NCBI RefSeq assembly: GCF_032681285.1
Contig: NZ_CP136336.1
Coordinates: 1,661,001 to 1,725,000, forward strand
Length of the DNA stretch: 64,000 nucleotides
Direction: 5' to 3'
From: Piscinibacter gummiphilus
GTDB taxonomy: Bacteria; Pseudomonadota; Gammaproteobacteria; Burkholderiales; Burkholderiaceae_C
Shown here piece by piece: positions 19,045-26,053 of the stretch (positions are counted from its first letter, which is position 1; the number at the start of each line of letters is the position of its first letter). The position numbers and the translations under genes were made by a program. Under the pieces are notes generated by a model. That model did not search any database. It had not been told where the DNA came from and was given only the letters and a program-made list of their open reading frames with translations.

Positions 19045-21165
19045 TCAGCGCCCGAGCTGCTGCCAGAGGTAGCTGTATTCGAGCGCCTGCAGGTGCGCAC
19101 GCTGCTCGTTGTCGGCCGCACCGCCGTGGCCACCTTCGATGTTCTCGTAGTAGAGGATGTCGTGGCCCTGCTCCAGCATGCGAGCCGCCATCTTGCGGGC
19201 GTGGCCGGGGTGCACGCGGTCGTCGCGCGTCGAGGTGGTGAAGAGCACGCGCGGGTACTTCACGCCGGGCTTCACGTTCTGGTAGGGGCTGTACCTGGAG
19301 ATGTAGGCCCACTCGTCGGGCAGGTCGGGGTTGCCGTATTCGGCCATCCACGAGGCGCCGGCCAGCAGCGTGTGGTAGCGGCGCATGTCGAGCAGCGGCA
19401 CCTGGCACACCACCGCGTTGAAGAGATCCGGCCGCTGGGTGACGGTGGCGCCCACCAGCAGGCCACCGTTGCTGCCACCCATGATGCCGAGGTGCTTCGG
19501 CGACGTGATCTGGTGCTGGACGAGGTCTTCAGCCACCGCGATGAAGTCGTCGTAGCTGCGCTGCTTGTTCGCCTTCACCGCGGCCTGGTGCCAGGCCGGG
19601 CCGTACTCGCCACCGCCGCGGATGTTGGCCACCACCAGCACACCGCCACGGCGGTACCACGCGCGGCCGAATCCGCCCGAGTACCAGGGCTTGAGCGAGA
19701 TCTCGAAGCCGCCGTAGCCGTAGAGCAGCGTCGGGTTCGCGCCGTCGGGCTTGGCGTCTTTCGGCCAGACGACGAAGTAGGGCACCTTGGTGCCGTCTTT
19801 CGAGGTGGCGAAGCGCTGCTCGGCGCGCATGCCGGTGCCGTCGAAGAGCGCGCCGCGGCTCTTGAGCAGTTCGCGCTTGTCGTCGGCCGTGCTGCCGAGG
19901 TAGAGCGAATCGGGCGTGAGGAAGTCGGTGTAGCTCAGCCAGTAGGCCTCGGCGAGCGGGTCATCCTTGATCAGCGGGTCGTGCAGCGCGCTCACACCCA
20001 GCGAGCCGGGGTAGGGCGCGTTGACCTCGCGCCGGGTGAAGAGGTCTCCGCTCTTGTGCCACTGCTCCAGCTTGCCGGCCACGTTGTCGATGATGTTGAG
20101 CAGCACGTGGCTCTTCGTCGCCGTGTAGCCCGAGAGCGAGCGGGTGGCGGTCGGCGTGAAGAGCGCGGCGAGCTTGCGTTGGCCTTGCAGGTAGGCCGAT
20201 GCGTTGGTGTGCAGCAGCGAGCCGGCGGGGAAGCGCTGCTCGCCCACCGTCATGTCGCTGCGCAGGTGCAGCAGCAGCGTGTCGCGCATGAAGGCGGGGC
20301 TCGCGTCGCTCGGGATGTCGAGCGGCACGAGCTTGTCGCCCTGCAGGAGGAAGACCTTGCTGTTGTAGAAATCGAGCGAGCGGTAGAACACCGTGCGCTC
20401 GAAGCCGGGCGTCGGGTCGACGCTCACGTGCACGGCCACGTCTTTCGCCTCGCCTTCGAACACCGTCGTCGCCTCGCTCAGCGGCGTGCCGCGCTTCCAG
20501 CGCTTGATGACGCGCGGGTAGCCCGAGTCGGTCATCGAGCCGGGGCCGAAATTGGTGGCGACGTAGATCGTGCTCTCGTCGATCCAGTCGACGTCGCCCT
20601 TCGACTCGGGCAGCGTGAACCCATCTTTCACGAACTCACGCCGGGCCGCATCGAACTCGCGCACGACCTTCGCATCGGCCCCGCCACGCGAGAGGGAGAT
20701 CAGGCAATGGCGGTAGCTCGGCCCCAGGCAGACGGCGCCGCCCCAAACCCAGTTCTCGTTTTCGGCCGCGCCGAGGGCGTCGAGGTCGAGCACCGTCTCC
20801 CACTTCGGCGATGCGTTGCGGTAGTCGGCGAGCGTGGTGCGGCGCCAGAGGCCGCGCTTGTTGCGCTCGTCCTGCCAGAAGTTGTAGAGCCAGTCGCCGC
20901 GGCGGGTGACGCTCGGGATGCGGTCTTTCGCGTTCAGCACCTCGAGCAGTTGCGAGCGCGTCTGCTCGAAGTCGGGTTGTGCCATCAGCACCTTCTGCGA
21001 CACCGCGTTGCGCTCGCGCACCCAATCGAGCGCCTTGTCGCCCTGCACGTCTTCCAGCCAGAGGTAAGGGTCGGTGCTGTCGGGCAAGGCTGGGGTTTGC
21101 GGCATGGCGGAGACGCTCGAAAGGAAAAGAAGTGGCGCGGCGACGAAGCTGGCGAGGCGCTTCAT
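19045..21165 (-). CDS. Prolyl oligopeptidase (S9A), exported
   Basis: A 706-residue S9A serine peptidase that cleaves oligopeptides after proline. A signal peptide (MKRLASFVAAPLLFLSSVSA) suggests periplasmic location. The N-terminal part (DPYLWLEDVQGDKALDWV) leads into the beta-propeller. The C-terminal hydrolase has GGGEYGPAWHQAA and the GGSNGG elbow with Ser565. TSTRDDRVHPGHARKM supplies the Asp, and EGGHGG supplies His680. The ATG overlaps the stop of the upstream acetyltransferase as ATGA. Confidence 0.94.
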   Translation of the reverse strand: MKRLASFVAAPLLFLSSVSAMPQTPALPDSTDPYLWLEDVQGDKALDWVRERNAVSQKVLMAQPDFEQTRSQLLEVLNAKDRIPSVTRRGDWLYNFWQDERNKRGLWRRTTLADYRNASPKWETVLDLDALGAAENENWVWGGAVCLGPSYRHCLISLSRGGADAKVVREFDAARREFVKDGFTLPESKGDVDWIDESTIYVATNFGPGSMTDSGYPRVIKRWKRGTPLSEATTVFEGEAKDVAVHVSVDPTPGFERTVFYRSLDFYNSKVFLLQGDKLVPLDIPSDASPAFMRDTLLLHLRSDMTVGEQRFPAGSLLHTNASAYLQGQRKLAALFTPTATRSLSGYTATKSHVLLNIIDNVAGKLEQWHKSGDLFTRREVNAPYPGSLGVSALHDPLIKDDPLAEAYWLSYTDFLTPDSLYLGSTADDKRELLKSRGALFDGTGMRAEQRFATSKDGTKVPYFVVWPKDAKPDGANPTLLYGYGGFEISLKPWYSGGFGRAWYRRGGVLVVANIRGGGEYGPAWHQAAVKANKQRSYDDFIAVAEDLVQHQITSPKHLGIMGGSNGGLLVGATVTQRPDLFNAVVCQVPLLDMRRYHTLLAGASWMAEYGNPDLPDEWAYISRYSPYQNVKPGVKYPRVLFTTSTRDDRVHPGHARKMAARMLEQGHDILYYENIEGGHGGAADNEQRAHLQALEYSYLWQQLGR

Positions 21166-21449
21166 ATGCGCAGGTCGTGCGACTCGGGGTGCTTCTCCAT
21201 GTAGGCACGCATGTAGGGGCACTGCGGATCGATCTTGAGCTGGTGCTCGCGGGCGTGCGCCATCGCAAAGCGGGCGAGGGCGCCGGCGATGCCACGGCCT
21301 TCGAGGGACTTCGGCACCACGGTGTGCGTGAGGCGCATCACCGAGGGGCTCGGCATCGTGTACTCGGCGATCGCGAACTGGCCTTCGACGGCGACCTCGA
21401 AGCGATGCTGGGCGGGGTTGTGCGAGACGGTGTAGGCGGTGTCGGTCAT
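21162..21449 (-). CDS. Small GNAT-like N-acetyltransferase (YjdJ type)
   Basis: A 95-residue minimal GNAT-fold protein of the YjdJ/acetyltransferase-CG family. The acetyl-CoA region is visible as MRLTHTVVPKSLEGRGIAG, followed by LARFAMAHAREHQLKI and the family-typical CPYMRAYMEKHPE end. The length matches these stand-alone mini-GNATs. Substrates of the family are unknown. It is the first gene of a likely operon with the prolyl oligopeptidase (ATGA overlap) and DUF924. Confidence 0.88.
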   Translation of the reverse strand: MTDTAYTVSHNPAQHRFEVAVEGQFAIAEYTMPSPSVMRLTHTVVPKSLEGRGIAGALARFAMAHAREHQLKIDPQCPYMRAYMEKHPESHDLRI

Positions 21450-21473
21450 GGTGGACCGATTATTGGCGCTTCC

Positions 21474-22025
21474 TCAGCCGTACAGCTTCTGCGGGGTGAT
21501 CTCGATGCTCTGCGTGCCGTCGCCCACCCACACGGTGCCGTCCTGCACCGTCACCTGCAGCTGCATGGTGCGCTGCGCGAGCGTGGCCAGCTGCTGGCTC
21601 TGCTCGGCCGGCACCTGCCACACCGTCACGTTGCTGGTGCGGGTGATCTTGGTGGCGATGCCGCTCCACCAGATCGGCGTGCTGCTCGTGTAGCTGTAGA
21701 CCGCCATGCGCTCGGCGCGTGGGGCCGACTTCATCACGCGCTTGTCGTCGGGCTGGCCGAGGTCGATCCACTGCACGATCTGGCCGGTGAGGTCTTTCTG
21801 CCAGAGGCTGGGCTCGTCGGTGTCCCACAGGTCTTTCGCGAATTCGAGCTTGCCCTGGTGGTCGTCGGCCGGCACGTTGAGCGCGAAGGCCAGCAGGCGG
21901 ATCATCATGCGCTCGTCGGTTTCCGACGGGTGGCGCGCGATGGTCACGTTGTGGTCGCCGTAGATGTTGCGATCCATGTCGGCGAGCTGGATCTGCGCCT
22001 TGTAGATCGTTGCCTTGAGGGCCAT
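21474..22025 (-). CDS. yaeQ: YaeQ family protein
   Basis: A 183-residue YaeQ protein, a family with a PD-(D/E)xK-nuclease-like fold. Recognisable blocks are MALKATIYKAQIQLADMDRN, YGDHNVTIARHPSETDERMMIRLLAFAL and DLWDTDEPSLWQKDLTGQIVQWIDLGQPDDKR. The role in the cell is uncertain; E. coli YaeQ has been linked to suppression of transcription-antitermination defects. The ATG at 22025 gives the standard family N-terminus. Confidence 0.93.
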   Translation of the reverse strand: MALKATIYKAQIQLADMDRNIYGDHNVTIARHPSETDERMMIRLLAFALNVPADDHQGKLEFAKDLWDTDEPSLWQKDLTGQIVQWIDLGQPDDKRVMKSAPRAERMAVYSYTSSTPIWWSGIATKITRTSNVTVWQVPAEQSQQLATLAQRTMQLQVTVQDGTVWVGDGTQSIEITPQKLYG

Positions 22026-22124
22026 GCGTTTGTACCAAGGAAAGGAGGCGGGGATTAGACCACCGCCGACGCGGCGAGAATGGCGGCCCCTGAACTGGGC
22101 CATGCCCGAGCGGAGACCTGCGCC

Positions 22125-22496
22125 ATGAGCCTGAAGAAATTCGACCTCGCCAAGAACCTGGGCCTCAAAGTGGCCGGCCGCATGAGGGCGGCCGGCGTGC
22201 CCGACCGCTTCGCGCAGGGCGCCGCCGAGGCGCTCGACAAGCGCGAGCGGCGGGCCCGCGACGCGGCACTCGGCCTCGTGCCCTTTGCCTGCAAGCTGCC
22301 GAGCGATCTCGTGAAGCGCATCAACGAGCGCAGCACCGCGCACGAAGGCGGCGTCAACGGCTTGCTGGCCGAGCTGCTGTCTCAGGCGCTCGACGGCGGC
22401 GGCGAGAAGCCGGCCGAAAAGCCGGCCGCGAAAAAAGCGCCGGCCAAGAAGGCCGCCGCCAAGAAAGCGGCGCCGAAAGACGACGCTCAGCCGTAG
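22125..22496 (+). CDS. Ribbon-helix-helix-like protein with lysine/alanine-rich tail
   Basis: A 123-residue basic protein. The middle (FACKLPSDLVKRINERS plus VNGLLAELLSQAL) looks like a ribbon-helix-helix DNA-binding element, with a short beta strand followed by two helices. Residues ~95-123 are a low-complexity tail of Lys, Ala and Pro repeats (KPAAKKAPAKKAAAKKAA), like the histone-H1-type tails of some betaproteobacterial nucleoid proteins. It may be a nucleoid-associated or local regulator; this is inference. It is divergent from yaeQ. Its last ten bases overlap the convergent thioesterase gene. Confidence 0.7.
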   Translation: MSLKKFDLAKNLGLKVAGRMRAAGVPDRFAQGAAEALDKRERRARDAALGLVPFACKLPSDLVKRINERSTAHEGGVNGLLAELLSQALDGGGEKPAEKPAAKKAPAKKAAAKKAAPKDDAQP

Positions 22497-23308
22497 ATCG
22501 CGGCCACCTGGTAGCCCAGCGCGGCCAGTTCGCCGCCCGGCGCCCACAGCTTCGTGATCTGGTTGACGTAGCCGCCGCCGGAGGCGAGCACGTCGGTGTC
22601 CACGCGCCACCAGCCATCGGCCGCGGGGGCTTGCGCGAGCGGGCGCAGCTCCAGTTCCCACGACACCGAGCTGGCTGGCGTGGGCTGGGTGAAGTTGCTG
22701 ATGACCGGCGTGGGCGGCACGTCGGCCAGCAGCACCGTCAGCAGCTCGAGGTCGATGGGCGTCGGCTCGCCCTTCAGGCGCAGGTGGATCTTGCTCACCT
22801 CGCTGTGCTGGCCCGAGAAAGGCGCCACGCCTTCGACGAAGCGCATGTCCATGTGCTGCGTGAAGTTCGGGGCGCCGCCGCGCAGCGCGCGCTCGGGCGT
22901 GTCTTCCGGCGAGCGCGCCACCGGCGGGCGCTCGGGTGACTTCACCGGCACGATGGTCTCGCGGTCGATGCCGAAGACACCGAGCAGCAGCGCCGACACC
23001 TGGCCCTGCTGTCTCACGAGGGCCTGCACCTGGCGGATGTTCTTGCCTTCGCGCAGCAGCGTGACGTTGACATGCATCTCCCCCAGCCCCACGGGGCCGA
23101 TGAAGCTCGTCTGCAGGGCGCGCAGCTTGACGGCCTCGGGCCAGGCGCTGCCGGCCACGTCGCGCATCGCCTGCACGGCCAGTGTGGAGATCAGCCCGCC
23201 GAACGAGGTGCGGCCTTGCAACCAGTCGCCGGGGATGTCGAATCGAACGTCATGCCCGTCGCGCAGGCGGCCGGCGAGGATGGTGGACAGGGGTGTGAGA
23301 CTGCTCAT
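22487..23308 (-). CDS. Acyl-CoA thioesterase family protein (double hotdog)
   Basis: A 273-residue protein with the two-hotdog layout of the TesB-like/4HBT_3 family. The N-terminal block WLQGRTSFGGLISTLAVQAM, the strand RALQTSFIGPVGLGEMHVNV and the second-domain sequence VSWELELRPLAQAP lead to GGGYVNQITKLWAPGGELAA. It likely hydrolyses acyl-CoA esters; substrate length is unknown. The frame stays open far upstream, but only the ATG at 23308 gives the family N-terminus. The rest would be antisense to the M3 peptidase. Confidence 0.85.
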   Translation of the reverse strand: MSSLTPLSTILAGRLRDGHDVRFDIPGDWLQGRTSFGGLISTLAVQAMRDVAGSAWPEAVKLRALQTSFIGPVGLGEMHVNVTLLREGKNIRQVQALVRQQGQVSALLLGVFGIDRETIVPVKSPERPPVARSPEDTPERALRGGAPNFTQHMDMRFVEGVAPFSGQHSEVSKIHLRLKGEPTPIDLELLTVLLADVPPTPVISNFTQPTPASSVSWELELRPLAQAPAADGWWRVDTDVLASGGGYVNQITKLWAPGGELAALGYQVAAIYG

Positions 23309-23467
23309 GGAACGTGGCGTGTGAAGTCGCGAACGATGATAGGAGTGCAGGGGCATTCCCGCTGGCGCGGGCGCGACAGCCGCTGACAAGGACATCACGC
23401 TCGACCCGCAGCGCTGTGGAGGCGGCTCCCTAGAATCGACCGCACCTTCTGCCATGCGAGACGCGCC

Positions 23468-25540
23468 ATGACCTCCAACCCTTTGGTGCAACCCTGGACC
23501 ACGCCGCACGCGCTGCCACCGTTTGCCGAGGTTCGTGCCGACCATTTCAAGCCGGCGTTCGACGCGGCGCTGGCAGAGCAACGGGCCGAGGTCGACGCGA
23601 TCGCGGCCAACCCCGCCGCGCCGACCTTCGACAACACCATTGCCGCGCTCGACCGCAGCGGCCGGCTGCTGGCGCGCGTGGAGTCGCTCTTCCACAACCT
23701 CGCGGCGAGCGAGACCTCGCCCGAGCTGCAGGCCGTGGAGCGCGAGATGGCCGTGCCGCTCGCCGCGCACGGCAGCGCGATCTACATGAACGCGATGCTC
23801 TTCAAGCGCGTGGATGCGCTGCATGCGCAGCGCGAGACGCTCGGCCTCAGCGCCGAGCAGAAGCGCCTGGTCGAGCGCATTCACCTCGACTTCGTGCGTG
23901 CAGGGGCCAAGCTCGGCGCTGACGAGCAGAAGCGCTACGCCCAGGTCATGCAGCGGCTGGCCGAGTTGCACACGCGCTTCGGGCAAAACGTGCTGGCCGA
24001 CGAATCGTCGTTCCGCCTGGTCTTGCGCGACGAGCGCGACCTCGCTGGCCTGCCCGGCTTCGTGCGTGCCGCCGCCCGCCAGGCCGCCGCCGAGCGCGGC
24101 ATGGCCGACGCGCACGTGATCACGCTCTCGCGTTCCCACATCGTGCCCTTCCTCACCTTCAGCCAGCGGCGCGACCTGCGCGAAGAGGCCTGGCGCGCGT
24201 GGGTGAGCCGCGGCGAGCACGAGGGCCCGCACGACAACCGGCCGGTGGCGCGCGAGATCATGACGCTGCGGCACGAGCAGGCGCGCCTGCACGGCTACGC
24301 CTGCTATGCCGACTACGTGCTCGCCGACACCATGGCCGGCACCCGCTCGGCGGTGAACGAACTCCTGGACAAGGTGTGGGCCCCGGCCGCCCAGCGTGCG
24401 GCCGAGGAACTGCGCGACCTGGTGGCACTGGCCGCGGCGCACGGCGAGCCGACACAGGTCGAGGCGTGGGACTGGCGCTACCTCGCCGAGAAGCTGCGCC
24501 AGCAGCGCTACGACGTCGACGAGGCGGCGGTGAAACCCTACTTCCCGCTGGATCGCATGGTCGAGGCCGCCTTCGATTGCGCAAGCCGCCTCTTCGGCCT
24601 GCGCTTCGTGCCGCGCGCCGACCTCCGCGCCTATCACCCCGACGTGAAGGTGTACGAAGTGTTCCAGGGTGACGAGCTCATCGGCGTGTTCCTTCACGAC
24701 AACTTCGCGCGGCCCACCAAGCGCAGCGGGGCGTGGATGTCGCTGTACCGCCAGCAGTCGCGTGGCGCCGACGGCACGCGAGTCATCCCCATCGTGGCGA
24801 ACAACAACAACTTCGCGAAGGGCGCGCCGGGGGAGCCCACGCTCTTGAGCGTCGACGATGCGCGTACGCTCTTCCACGAGTTCGGCCATGGGTTGCATGG
24901 GCTGCTGTCGAACGTGGGGTACGAACGCCTCTCCGGCACCAACGTGCTGCGGGATTTCGTGGAGCTGCCGTCGCAGCTCTTCGAGCATTGGCTCGGCGAG
25001 CGCGAGGTGCTCCGGCGCCACGCGCGGCACCACGCCACGGGCGAGCCGATCCCCGAGGAGCTGGTGAAGCGCATCGAGGCGGCCAACAAGTTCAACCAAG
25101 GCTACGAGACGCTGCGCTACCTCGCTTCGGCGAAGGTCGACATGGCGATCCATTCGCGCAGCGACGCCGAGGGCCCCGACATCGTGGCCTTCGAGCGCGC
25201 GGAGGTGGAGCGCATGGGCCTTCCGGCGGCGGTGGGCATGAACCACCGCCTGCCGCACTTCCTGCACCTCTTCGCCGGCTCGGGCTATGCGGCGGGCTAC
25301 TACGTCTACCTGTGGGCCGAGGTGCTCGACGCCGACGGCTACGACGCCTTCACCGAAGCCGGCAACCCGTTCGATGCGAAGGTGGCGCAGCGCCTGCGCG
25401 AGTGCATCTATTCGAGCGGCAACAGCCGCGAGCCGCGCGAGGCCTACCGCGCCTTCCGCGGGCGCGATCCGCAGGTGCAGCCCATGCTGCGCGAGCGCGG
25501 GCTGCTGGAAGGCTTGCTGGAAGACGTGCGGCCGGCCTGA
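23468..25540 (+). CDS. M3 family oligopeptidase (OpdA/Dcp-like)
   Basis: A 690-residue cytoplasmic zinc metallopeptidase that degrades short peptides, including signal-peptide fragments. The zinc site is HEFGH (His470, Glu471, His474), with Glu499 of DFVELPSQ as third ligand. The N-terminal helical region (VRADHFKPAFDAALAEQ, TFDNTIAALDRSGRLLARV) and the C-terminal AGSGYAAGYYVYLWAEVLDADGY block are typical of oligopeptidase A and peptidyl-dipeptidase Dcp. I cannot separate the two by eye. No signal peptide is present. Its stop is directly back-to-back with the stop of the convergent PrcB-like gene. Confidence 0.93.
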   Translation: MTSNPLVQPWTTPHALPPFAEVRADHFKPAFDAALAEQRAEVDAIAANPAAPTFDNTIAALDRSGRLLARVESLFHNLAASETSPELQAVEREMAVPLAAHGSAIYMNAMLFKRVDALHAQRETLGLSAEQKRLVERIHLDFVRAGAKLGADEQKRYAQVMQRLAELHTRFGQNVLADESSFRLVLRDERDLAGLPGFVRAAARQAAAERGMADAHVITLSRSHIVPFLTFSQRRDLREEAWRAWVSRGEHEGPHDNRPVAREIMTLRHEQARLHGYACYADYVLADTMAGTRSAVNELLDKVWAPAAQRAAEELRDLVALAAAHGEPTQVEAWDWRYLAEKLRQQRYDVDEAAVKPYFPLDRMVEAAFDCASRLFGLRFVPRADLRAYHPDVKVYEVFQGDELIGVFLHDNFARPTKRSGAWMSLYRQQSRGADGTRVIPIVANNNNFAKGAPGEPTLLSVDDARTLFHEFGHGLHGLLSNVGYERLSGTNVLRDFVELPSQLFEHWLGEREVLRRHARHHATGEPIPEELVKRIEAANKFNQGYETLRYLASAKVDMAIHSRSDAEGPDIVAFERAEVERMGLPAAVGMNHRLPHFLHLFAGSGYAAGYYVYLWAEVLDADGYDAFTEAGNPFDAKVAQRLRECIYSSGNSREPREAYRAFRGRDPQVQPMLRERGLLEGLLEDVRPA

Positions 25541-26053
25541 TCAGCGCAGCGGCTGGGCCGAGCCCATGCGCTCGCGGCCTTGCGCATCGAGCACCGCCAC
25601 GCTGCCGTAGTCGCCGCGCGGCACCGCGAGGATCACGCAGGGCTGCGCGACCATCGCGGCATACATGCGGCCCGGCTCGGGCGTGGCCCACACGGTGTCG
25701 ATGACCAGGCGGCGGGCCACGCCTTCGACGCGTGTGCCGAGCACGCCCAGGCGATACCCGGCATTCGGCTGCTGGCCCATGGAGAGTCGCAGCACCAGCG
25801 AGCGGTCGAAGTCGACGGTGGGCAGGGCTGGGGGGTCACCGACGATGCGGCCCGCGATGGCCTGCCGCAGGACGGCTGCGTCGGCGATGCGTTCGACCAA
25901 GGGCGCGTCGGCACCGCATTGAGAGCCCACGTACAACACCTGGTCGGGCAGCGGGTCGGGGCGGGCCGGCGCCTGCGCCTGGCAGGCGCCGAGCAGCATG
26001 CCGGCGCTGAGCACGGCAAGGGTGGGCCGACGGGGGCTCGCGGGTTGACTCAT
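25541..26053 (-). CDS. PrcB_C-like lipoprotein coupled to the subtilase
   Basis: A 170-residue predicted lipoprotein (LLGAC lipobox). After a short linker it shows the PrcB_C-type pattern: LYVGSQCGADAPLVERI, then TVDFDRSLVLRLSMGQQPNAGYRL, a strand resembling the VDF...G(Q/K)...GGY core of that domain. The gene overlaps the subtilase gene as ATGA, so both are made from one message in close ratio. In Treponema denticola the lipoprotein PrcB is needed for the subtilisin-like dentilisin (PrtP). That precedent suggests a chaperone or partner role here (inference). Assignment to PrcB_C is by eye. Confidence 0.7.
   Translation of the reverse strand: MSQPASPRRPTLAVLSAGMLLGACQAQAPARPDPLPDQVLYVGSQCGADAPLVERIADAAVLRQAIAGRIVGDPPALPTVDFDRSLVLRLSMGQQPNAGYRLGVLGTRVEGVARRLVIDTVWATPEPGRMYAAMVAQPCVILAVPRGDYGSVAVLDAQGRERMGSAQPLR

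Noticed and set aside
23309..25267. Upstream extension of the thioesterase frame
   Set aside because: The frame stays open opposite the M3 peptidase, but the thioesterase N-terminus starts at 23308 and the extension has no domain.
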